DNA from: Atopomonas hussainii | Lineage (GTDB): Bacteria; Pseudomonadota; Gammaproteobacteria; Pseudomonadales; Pseudomonadaceae | Direction of reading: 5' to 3' | Length of the DNA: 64,000 nucleotides | Assembly: GCF_900109735.1 (NCBI RefSeq) | Contig: NZ_FOAS01000008.1 | Location: 62,001 to 126,000, forward strand | Notes under the pieces: model-generated | The model's database searches: none | What the model was told of the DNA's origin: nothing | Seen by the model: only the letters and a program-made list of their open reading frames with translations | In this document: piece by piece, positions 53,466 through 59,876 of the stretch | How the letters are laid out: every line of letters starts with the position of its first letter | Position numbering within the stretch: the first letter of the stretch is position 1 | Made by a program: the position numbers and the translations under genes

Positions 53466-53959
53466 AACTGCCCCTGTTCCGCCAACGACACACAACCCTC
53501 ATGCCCGACCACGATGTGGTCGAGCGTGCGGATGTCTACCAGGCTCAGTGCTTCTTTGAGTTTGCGGGTTAGGGTGATGTCCGCTTGGCTGGGTTGTGGG
53601 TCGCCGGAGGGGTGGTTGTGTACCAAGATGACCGCAGCAGCGTTGTGCTCCAGTGCGGTTTTGACCACTTCGCGTGGGTAGACGCTGGCGGCATCTAGCG
53701 TGCCGCGAAATAGCTCAGTGAAGGCAATCACACGGTGCTTGCTGTCTACCATCAACAAGGCAAACACTTCGTGCGGGCAGTCAGCCAGCAGTGCTTGTAG
53801 ATGACTAAACACCTCCTTGGGGCCTGACAGAATTCGGCCTTTACGCAGGCGTTTGCTGGCCAGTTGTTTGGCCATCAGCAGGATGTCGTCTTCGGTTACC
53901 GGAGACTCCACGACATAGCAGCCATGGCTATCACTGGCTTTGAGTTTGTGCAGTTTCAT
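53462..53959 (-). CDS. RadC-like JAB-domain protein
   Basis: 165 residues. JAB/MPN metalloprotease-type motif ILVHNHPSGDPQPSQAD at about 120-136 with the HxH...S...D metal triad, followed by LVDIRTLDHIVVG. RadC-like proteins are common on mobile elements; they are not the DNA repair protein once proposed and the activity is unsettled. AAGGAG precedes the ATG at 53959; the 29-base overlap with the upstream gene suggests coupling. Confidence 0.85.
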   Translation of the reverse strand: MKLHKLKASDSHGCYVVESPVTEDDILLMAKQLASKRLRKGRILSGPKEVFSHLQALLADCPHEVFALLMVDSKHRVIAFTELFRGTLDAASVYPREVVKTALEHNAAAVILVHNHPSGDPQPSQADITLTRKLKEALSLVDIRTLDHIVVGHEGCVSLAEQGQL

Positions 53960-54869
53960 GGCGGTCTCCTTGCGTTGAGTTCGGGGTGAGTTTGTGGGCT
54001 TGTGCTTCCAATTTGGTTGCCAAACTGGGCTTTGCACTTTGGCTAATGGCGGTTGGTTGTGGGGCTTCCTCAGCGGGGTAGAACTCTTCGACGATGGCGC
54101 TGAGGTCTTCTTCGCTGTCTTCAAACGCGCCATTGGCAAAGCCTTGCTGCGCGGCGTTATCCAGTGCGGCCTGGTAAAAACCGCTGGCTTGGCGTTGAGC
54201 GTCTAGCTCGCTGGCTTGTTGCAGGGCTTCGGCCATGTCCATGCCGTTGCGGATGGTGAGGTCGACGTAAAAGATCGGCGAGCCATGACTCTGGCGGGTG
54301 GATTTGCCGCGCAGACGCAGTTCCAGCGGCAGGCAGGCCAAGCGGTTACCCGAGATGGCTTGGAAGTAATGCAGGCGCGCCGCCAAGGTGCGGATGCTGT
54401 TAAAGCCGGTGGTGCGGTAAACGAAGCTGCCCAACGGGTCTTCATCACCAATCACCACGTTGAGTCGGCCATAGGGCTTACAGGCGCCGCCTTTGGCCAA
54501 GGGGCAGGCATCCGGGGAGTGGCAGGGCAGCGCTTGAATGCCGTTTGCGGTCACGCGCTTGCAGGTTTCGCCATTGCCGACGCACAGTGGTCGTCCGGTT
54601 TGCCGGTCGAACAGGCTGTATTCGGCCCTGAAGTTCAGCTCCGGTTCGTTGAACAGTAAGCGCACGGGAATGCTGCGCAGTTTGTCATCAGGTTTGCTGC
54701 GAAGTTGGTCATTTAAGGGGTGGATCAGCCAGCTGTCTTTGGTCTGGATCTGTGAAGTGATGGTGAATTGGTCGTCTTTCTCAGGCAGGCGCTTGCCGTT
54801 CTTTTCGACCACTTTACCGATGGAAATACGCCCCAATACAGGTGGGGTGATGGACAGGCCTTTCAGCAT
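53931..54869 (-). CDS. Recombination-directionality-factor-like / 'hydrolase or metal-binding' island protein
   Basis: 312 residues. N-terminal LKGLSITPPVLGRISIGKV, a middle zinc-type cluster (CVGNGETCKRVTANG ... LPCHSPDACPLAKGGACKPYG) and YRTTGFNSIRTLAARLHYFQAI. This family accompanies RadC/YqaJ/DUF932 genes in integrative elements and is annotated variously as hydrolase, metal-binding protein or RDF-like. The C-terminal 90 residues are acidic and low-complexity. AGGAG upstream of the ATG. Confidence 0.65.
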   Translation of the reverse strand: MLKGLSITPPVLGRISIGKVVEKNGKRLPEKDDQFTITSQIQTKDSWLIHPLNDQLRSKPDDKLRSIPVRLLFNEPELNFRAEYSLFDRQTGRPLCVGNGETCKRVTANGIQALPCHSPDACPLAKGGACKPYGRLNVVIGDEDPLGSFVYRTTGFNSIRTLAARLHYFQAISGNRLACLPLELRLRGKSTRQSHGSPIFYVDLTIRNGMDMAEALQQASELDAQRQASGFYQAALDNAAQQGFANGAFEDSEEDLSAIVEEFYPAEEAPQPTAISQSAKPSLATKLEAQAHKLTPNSTQGDRHETAQTQSQ

Positions 54870-54885
54870 GAGCGTGCTCCTATAA

Positions 54886-54920
54886 CAAAAAAGCCAGCCA
54901 CACGCGGGGCATGGCAGGCT
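54886..54920 (-). terminator. Terminator between yqaJ-like gene and the next gene
   Basis: On the minus strand AGCCTGCCA and TGGCTGGCT pair (54892-54920) and six Ts follow (54886-54891). The hairpin lies ahead of the RDF-like gene's own ribosome-binding site, so it could attenuate that gene. Confidence 0.75.
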
Positions 54921-54954
54921 TAGGGAGTGGTTTGTGGGAATGTTTGGCTGGCGC

Positions 54955-55959
54955 TCAGTTAACCAAGAAGCGCCGTGAGCCAGCTTTAACTAGCGGGTAT
55001 TTGGCTTGCAGGTAGGGTTTGTCTTTGAGCATCTGCACGGTGTCTAAGCCGATGCTGTCTTTGGCTTTGCGCCAAGTGATGTGGCCGTGCGTGAAGTTGG
55101 CCCGGCTGGCATCGCCCATGGCTTGCTGCAATACCTGCTTCAACTCAGCTTCGCGTTGTTGCTTGTCGGCAATGATTTGGCGCAGGGCTTTAAGCTCGAC
55201 GTAGGCTGCGGTTAGGCCTGCGTTTTGGCTTAGGTCTAACGCTTGGCCGTTGTCCTCTGGGTACAAGCAACGCAGCGCGGCATCGCTAGATGTGGAGCCA
55301 TCCACCGGTGGTGGCGTGTCAGTTTCCACGTAATGCCAGAACTGGCGTTCCAGCTCGATAAGGCGGGCGATCATCTGCTCATCCCGCTCGATGCGATGAA
55401 CCTCCAGCGTTTGCCCGCCGAGTAGCACCGCTACATCGGCCGCCTGCTTGCCGGTGACGGCGAGTTGGTGCATCACCTGCAGTTGCACGTACTCCGGCAC
55501 ACCGTCTTGCCATAAACGCGCGCCGTTGATGCCGGCGGTTTTGCATTCGAGGATTTGCACGTCGTCAGTGCCGATGACCTCCCGATCCAGATTAGCCAGC
55601 ATCCAGGGCAACTCAGGATCAGGGTGCTGCAACACGGCATTTACCCGGCGTACCTTGTGGCCGATGCGTTTGCTGTAATGCCAAGCAACCACAGGCTCTA
55701 ACACGGTGCCCCAGTACAGCGGGCTTTGTTCATCTTGAGGGTCGGCCTTGGGCAGGTCGGCATCACGACCGGTTTTCTCTAGCCACAACTCCAGTTGCGA
55801 CTTGTAAGGGTTTAAGCCCACCGCAGCAGCGGCATCTGAACTGCCAATGCCTTGCTTACGAATGGCGAGCCAGTCTTCGCGGGGCAGCTCTTTGGTGCTG
55901 ACCAAGCGCAGGGCGGGGCGGGGTTTACTGGGGTTAACAGGCTGTGACGTGGTTTTCAT
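54955..55959 (-). CDS. YqaJ-family viral recombinase nuclease (lambda exonuclease-like)
   Basis: 334 residues. YqaJ core: IGSSDAAAAVGLNPYKSQLELWLEKTGR near 36-63, WGTVLEPVVAWHYS (glutamate of the PD-(D/E)XK site), ANLDREVIG (aspartate) and ILECKTAG (ExK). A 5'-3' exonuclease activity used in single-strand-annealing recombination is expected. The C-terminal 100 residues form a helical tail ending in YLQAKYPLVKAGSRRFLVN. Preceded by a leader terminator. Confidence 0.85.
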   Translation of the reverse strand: MKTTSQPVNPSKPRPALRLVSTKELPREDWLAIRKQGIGSSDAAAAVGLNPYKSQLELWLEKTGRDADLPKADPQDEQSPLYWGTVLEPVVAWHYSKRIGHKVRRVNAVLQHPDPELPWMLANLDREVIGTDDVQILECKTAGINGARLWQDGVPEYVQLQVMHQLAVTGKQAADVAVLLGGQTLEVHRIERDEQMIARLIELERQFWHYVETDTPPPVDGSTSSDAALRCLYPEDNGQALDLSQNAGLTAAYVELKALRQIIADKQQREAELKQVLQQAMGDASRANFTHGHITWRKAKDSIGLDTVQMLKDKPYLQAKYPLVKAGSRRFLVN

Positions 55960-55979
55960 GCGGGATACCTATCGATGTG

Positions 55980-56012
55980 AAAACGCCCAACCAGCTCAAG
56001 GCTGGTCGGGCG
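55980..56012 (-). terminator. Leader terminator upstream of the yqaJ-like gene
   Basis: CGCCCGACCAGC and GCTGGTTGGGCG (12 bp, one G-T) with a 5-base loop, then TTTT on the minus strand, 21 bases before the ATG at 55959. A second copy of the 'hairpin before gene' pattern at 54886. Confidence 0.65.
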
Positions 56013-56057
56013 CTTTGTGGGATTAAAGTGGTAGTGACTTGGTGGGATGTACTTGTG

Positions 56058-56102
56058 GTATATCCCTTTGTTTTACATGGGGATATACTGGCGGCATATC
56101 CC
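56058..56102 (+). promoter_or_regulatory. VapBC operator repeats
   Basis: GTATATCCC (56058-56066), its inverse GGGATATAC (56080-56088) and a third copy GCATATCCC (56094-56102) directly upstream of vapB; typical for autoregulation by a VapB-VapC complex. Confidence 0.65.
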
Positions 56103-56115
56103 GTGGAGGTGTGAG

Positions 56116-56346
56116 ATGGAACAAGGTGCAGTTTTTCAGAACAATCGCAGTCAAGCGGTGCGCTTGCCGAAAGCCGTTGCGTTACCTGAAGGGGTTAAAC
56201 GGGTTGATGTGGTGGCTGTGGGCCGCACGCGGATCATTACCCCAGCCGGTGAAGCGTGGGATAGCTGGTTTGAGGGTGAGGGGGTTAGCGCTGATTTCAT
56301 GGCTGAGCGTGAGCAGCCTGAGGATCAAGAGCGGGATGCGTTCTAA
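56116..56346 (+). CDS. vapB: VapB-type antitoxin (AbrB-like)
   Basis: 76 residues with an AbrB/SpoVT swapped-hairpin N-terminus: AVFQNNRSQAVRLPKAVALP, then IITPAGEAWDSWFEG and an acidic tail that would block the toxin. GGAGG is 6 bases before the ATG at 56116; the longer frame from 56047 reads through the operator. Stop overlaps the vapC start (TAATG). Confidence 0.9.
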   Translation: MEQGAVFQNNRSQAVRLPKAVALPEGVKRVDVVAVGRTRIITPAGEAWDSWFEGEGVSADFMAEREQPEDQERDAF

Positions 56347-56750
56347 TGCTCAAATACATGCTGGATACCAACATCTGCATTTTCACTATCAAGAACCGTC
56401 CTGCGCAGGTGCGGGAGGCTTTTAAGCGTCACTCAGGGCAGCTGTGCATCAGCACGGTCACCTTGATGGAGCTGATCTATGGAGCGGAAAAGTCATCGCA
56501 GCCAGAGCGCAATCTGGCCGATGTTGAGGGTTTTGCTGCGCGCCTTGAGGTGTTGCCTTACGACACTCAGGCCGCAGTGCACTCAGGGCAGCTGCGTGCT
56601 GAACTGGCCAAGCTGGGTAAGCCTATCGGCCCGTATGACCAAATGATCGCAGGTCATGCACGGGCGATGGGGCTGATTGTGGTCACTAACAATCTCCGCG
56701 AGTTTGAGCGGGTGCCCGGTTTGCGGGTGGAGGATTGGGTAAACGCCTGA
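56346..56750 (+). CDS. vapC: VapC-type PIN-domain toxin
   Basis: 134-residue PIN nuclease: MLKYMLDTNICIFTIKNRP with the first catalytic aspartate (D7), ELIYGAEKSS glutamate, IGPYDQMIAGHARAMG aspartate, and VVTNNLREFERVPGLRVEDW. Cleaves RNA; VapC targets are usually initiator tRNA or rRNA. Located between two minus-strand genes of the element module, so it is an inserted cassette. Confidence 0.93.
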   Translation: MLKYMLDTNICIFTIKNRPAQVREAFKRHSGQLCISTVTLMELIYGAEKSSQPERNLADVEGFAARLEVLPYDTQAAVHSGQLRAELAKLGKPIGPYDQMIAGHARAMGLIVVTNNLREFERVPGLRVEDWVNA

Positions 56751-56783
56751 GCGATACCCTGTTGTGCACTGCAACGCTTGAGC

Positions 56784-56806
56784 CCCCCGAGCAATCAGGG
56801 GGTTTG
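56784..56806 (+). terminator. Possible terminator after vapC
   Basis: CCCCC (56784-56788) and GGGGG (56798-56802) flank GAGCAATCA and are followed by TTT. Confidence 0.5.
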
Positions 56807-56818
56807 GTGTGATGGCTA

Positions 56819-57787
56819 TTAAGCGACCAACTTTAAGGCATGATCCAAGGCACGTTGTTTGATCTGCGCCCCTTGGCCAAACCAGGCTGAGTCCATGCGG
56901 TACTCGTTGCTGCGTGCGCGGCGTTGATGGTCGACGTACTCAGTGACGGCATTCAGCAAGCCCCAAGCGGTGCCGTTGGCGGACTCCAGCTGACTGCCTA
57001 AGCCATTACCTTCATACAGCGCTTGCACTTTGCGCAGCGCCCGTTCGTTGGGTAGCTGCTCAGGCAGTTGCTGAGAATGGTTAACTTCGCACAACACGTT
57101 CATGAAATAGCCTAAGGCCTCGTGCCAATGCACCTTGCGCTCGGCCAGATGGCGCATGCGGTACATAAAGTCGTCCCATTGCGAGACGGCAATGCCCAGC
57201 TGACGCTTCACGGCTTTAGGTTCGAACTTGGTGTTATGCGGCACCTTGACCGCATGGCTGACACCGTCTAGCGCAATGCTCAGCGTGTTGTTACACACCA
57301 CCCGCACCGTGGTCGGCGTGGCGGTAGTGGCTAGCGTGCCGTCGCAAGAAGTGGCCAGTAGCAGATAACCATTTACCTGATCATTACCCTTGAGCGCTGC
57401 GCCTTGTCCGGTACGCGCCAGCGCCCAGAACTTACGGCCACCTTTGAGCACACCAGCGGTTTCCAGCTCATAGCCAGAGGCCTGAGTGAGATCGCGGTAA
57501 AACTCCAACACATCACGCGGCTGCACTGTGTGATAGCGCTGCGAGACCACCGACAGTGGGGCTTTGGTATCCGAACGGTAGAGCACTTTCTGCCCGGGAA
57601 ACGAATGAATACTGCCCAAGTGACCAACAGAGTCAGCCTTGAAGTGCACAGGGCTTTCCAGAATCTGCCAATCCATACCGGCTTCACGCTGCCAGATTTC
57701 GATGGGTTGTTTGCGAGTGAGTTGATTACCCAGACCGTGCCACGGCGTTGCGCCAGCATAGGCCATGGTTTCGACAAGATGTGCCAT
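56819..57787 (-). CDS. DUF932-family protein
   Basis: 322 residues. N-terminal MAYAGATPWHGLGNQL and middle RVVCNNTLSIALDG / LATSCDGTLATTATPTTVRVV are the DUF932 signatures, a family found almost only on plasmids, phages and integrative elements. Function unknown. ATG at 57787 with AAGGA upstream; a TTG at 57796 is in frame. Runs towards vapC on the opposite strand. Confidence 0.85.
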   Translation of the reverse strand: MAHLVETMAYAGATPWHGLGNQLTRKQPIEIWQREAGMDWQILESPVHFKADSVGHLGSIHSFPGQKVLYRSDTKAPLSVVSQRYHTVQPRDVLEFYRDLTQASGYELETAGVLKGGRKFWALARTGQGAALKGNDQVNGYLLLATSCDGTLATTATPTTVRVVCNNTLSIALDGVSHAVKVPHNTKFEPKAVKRQLGIAVSQWDDFMYRMRHLAERKVHWHEALGYFMNVLCEVNHSQQLPEQLPNERALRKVQALYEGNGLGSQLESANGTAWGLLNAVTEYVDHQRRARSNEYRMDSAWFGQGAQIKQRALDHALKLVA

Positions 57788-57888
57788 GAGATTCAATCCT
57801 TTAAGTGCACGCCGGCATACAGCGCTGCGTAAAGCGCAGCACCGGCGGGTTAATGTGTGAAGTGAAAGCAGGGACGAGTGGGTGCCGA

Positions 57889-58218
57889 TTAGCTCGGCAA
57901 GTTGAAGCGATGGCCGCAGGTAAGGCAGAGGTTGTTGGCGAGTACGTGCCGATCTAACGACTCGCCCAGTTGTGCGCCAAGCGCACAGCCGCCAACACCA
58001 CCGGCAAGGCCGCCGAGAATCGCCCCCGACAACGTGCCCAGCGGCACGCCAATCGGGCCTGCTAAAGCGCCAATGGCGCCACCAGCCTTACCGCCGGCAA
58101 GCGCAGCACTAACACCGCGCGCAGCACCGCCAACGGTACCAATCGCGGCGCCAGCCTTCATGGCTTGATGGAAACACGCCACTCTGCGCGAGTGACAACG
58201 CGGACACTGCAATGACAT
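57889..58218 (-). CDS. Zinc-ribbon / glycine-zipper island protein
   Basis: 109 residues. N-terminal zinc ribbon half (LQCPRCHSRRVACF), a long glycine-rich middle (IGTVGGAARGVSAALAGG ... GAILGGLAGGVGGCALG) like a glycine zipper, and C-terminal LCLTCGHRFNLPS, the other zinc pair. The glycine segment can pack in membranes or oligomerise. No known function. Same strand as DUF932. Confidence 0.7.
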   Translation of the reverse strand: MSLQCPRCHSRRVACFHQAMKAGAAIGTVGGAARGVSAALAGGKAGGAIGALAGPIGVPLGTLSGAILGGLAGGVGGCALGAQLGESLDRHVLANNLCLTCGHRFNLPS

Positions 58219-58572
58219 AAGAAAACCTCTTGGGTGTGGATGTCATAGCAGTGATATGTGGCTGATATTTTTTTGAATCGGATGGCTGCTTTTCAGCTGC
58301 GTAATCCCGAATGAGACGGGCAGAAATCAGCCAGAAGCAGCCGATGGCGACAGATAAAAATTGCCCAGAAACGGCCCCTCAAGGGTGTCTACGAATCTAG
58401 AGCGATTCAGCCTCTAACGCATGGTTTAAAAGAAGAGCCCATCGGCAACATATTGGAAGTATGCAGCCACAAGCTGCCCTGTTCGGTCGGTGCTGATGGC
58501 TGAGTCGGGACAAAACTCTGGAATGCTGCCTGGCGGACGCTGGTAAGAAGCCTGCGCCCGCCCAGCGACATG
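58219..58572. other. Non-coding stretch between the zinc-ribbon gene and the viperin operon
   Basis: 354 bases without a convincing gene. It contains an imperfect inverted repeat (GGCTGCTT at 58284-58291 and AAGCAGCC at 58335-58342) which could be a remnant of a mobile element end or a terminator of the viperin operon. Nothing else noted. Confidence 0.3.
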
Positions 58573-58800
58573 TTACATCTGGCTCTTGGTTACTCCAGTA
58601 CAGTTGTGGGTAGACAGAACAGTTTGCTTGAATCGCTGCAAACTACGGCGGCCACTTGGTGAAATAGAAACGGTGATGGGCCGCCTGAGAGAGGGGTGAG
58701 TCAACTTGCCGTGTTTGCCGCCACGTTGATAACCCCACCCGTGTCGCAGCAGGCACCGTATGACGAAGTCGAAGTCTTTGTCAGAGCAGTACTTCCTCAT
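58573..58800 (-). CDS. HicA-like small protein coupled to viperin
   Basis: 75 residues. FVIRCLLRHGWGYQRGGKHGKLTHPSLRRPITVSISPSGRRSLQRFKQ has the double-stranded-RNA-binding-like layout of HicA mRNA interferases, with a GxH-type motif (GGKH, H30) where HicA has its catalytic histidine. No HicB antitoxin is present. ATG overlaps the viperin stop (ATGA), so it is translated with it. It may be an RNA-binding partner rather than a toxin. Confidence 0.55.
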   Translation of the reverse strand: MRKYCSDKDFDFVIRCLLRHGWGYQRGGKHGKLTHPSLRRPITVSISPSGRRSLQRFKQTVLSTHNCTGVTKSQM

Positions 58801-59756
58801 GATGCCTCCCCCGGTGCTGTTGTGTAACGGGAGCGAAAGCCGGCCGGGTTGAAGCGCATTTCGGAAAAGGCTTCGGCGGCACCGGAAGGTAAAATCGGTC
58901 GGCTGTAGAGGTAGCTTCCTTTCCCAGCAGCTTGGTTTTGGAAGAAACGGCCATATGGGTCGACCATAAGGTACGACTCACACATGTCGCTGTTGTCCTC
59001 GACGCACTGGATTGATCGGAAAGCGCTATGTCTTTCCACAAAGGCTGCAAAGGCCTCGTCGCTAACGGCAAGGGTGGCATCAACTATTGGTAGCATCCGC
59101 AGTACCTTCCAGCGCTCTGGGCGAACCCGTGTGATTAGTCCGCTCAAGTCTTCGCCGGCATTTAAGGCATTGACGACGGTATTAATCTTGATCTTGAGTG
59201 CGGGGTTAACTTGACGAGCAAAGTCTAGGTTCGCGGTCAGCTCATTTAGACTCAGCCGTTGCCCGCTTCTTTCTAACCGTCCTATTGCAAGGTTGGTCCC
59301 AGAGTGCGTGGAGTCTAGGCTGACACCTAAGTAGGTCAGTTGCGGTGCAAGCTGCTTTATAACGTCAGATGTCAACCTTGAAGCATTGCTGATAAGTGAA
59401 ACCTCGAACCCTACTTGTTTGGCCGCGTGGGTGATGTCGAGCAGGCGCTCTCCGAGTATCGATGGCTCTCCGCCAGCCAGATTCAGGCGCAGAGTGCGCC
59501 ATGAGAGGGCATCACGCAGAGGATTACTGGTGTTTGTCGGCTGAAAATACCGGAACAACTCCGCCAGCAATTGCTGGCTGCGGTCGCGATCGTGAAATAG
59601 CTCGCGAGGACAGGGGTGGTCCGTCCATTTCGCATAGCAGTATTGGCAGCGGTAATTGCAGGCCTCCGTCACGTGCCAGTTGATGGTCAGAGCGTCAACG
59701 TGGACGGGAGCTGCTTTTACAGGGCTGATGGGGAAAATCAAATTATCTTTGGACAT
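58797..59756 (-). CDS. Prokaryotic viperin (radical SAM ddhNTP synthase)
   Basis: 319 residues. Radical SAM cluster CxxxCxxC at C33-C37-C40 in TEACNYRCQYCYAK; SAM motif NLAGGEPS at 92-99; ISNASRL, LGVSLDS, KINTVVNALNAGEDL, RWKVLRMLPI and, at the C-terminus, FVERHSAFRS plus SYLMVDPYGRFFQN. These follow animal viperin segment by segment. Viperins convert nucleotide triphosphates to 3'-deoxy-3',4'-didehydro forms that stop viral RNA synthesis. AAGGAG 7 bases before ATG. No N-terminal amphipathic helix, as usual for bacterial forms. Neighbours: an unknown 709-aa gene upstream and a HicA-like gene coupled downstream. Confidence 0.9.
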   Translation of the reverse strand: MSKDNLIFPISPVKAAPVHVDALTINWHVTEACNYRCQYCYAKWTDHPCPRELFHDRDRSQQLLAELFRYFQPTNTSNPLRDALSWRTLRLNLAGGEPSILGERLLDITHAAKQVGFEVSLISNASRLTSDVIKQLAPQLTYLGVSLDSTHSGTNLAIGRLERSGQRLSLNELTANLDFARQVNPALKIKINTVVNALNAGEDLSGLITRVRPERWKVLRMLPIVDATLAVSDEAFAAFVERHSAFRSIQCVEDNSDMCESYLMVDPYGRFFQNQAAGKGSYLYSRPILPSGAAEAFSEMRFNPAGFRSRYTTAPGEAS

Positions 59757-59771
59757 GCGTCAACTCCTTGG

Positions 59772-59791
59772 CGACCGCAGTCGTGCGGTCG
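59772..59791 (-). promoter_or_regulatory. Hairpin/dyad next to the viperin ribosome-binding site
   Basis: CGACCGCA (59772-59779) and TGCGGTCG (59784-59791) form a perfect 8-bp stem with a 4-base loop, ending two bases before the AAGGAG (minus strand). Could be a 5'-UTR structure or protein site. Confidence 0.4.
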
Positions 59792-59876
59792 GTAAAAGGT
59801 TCTGCATGGCGGACGCGAGGCGTCAGAGCAGGAGCATCAGGCTCCAGTACACCGTGACTGTTCTTGTTGCGGGTGA

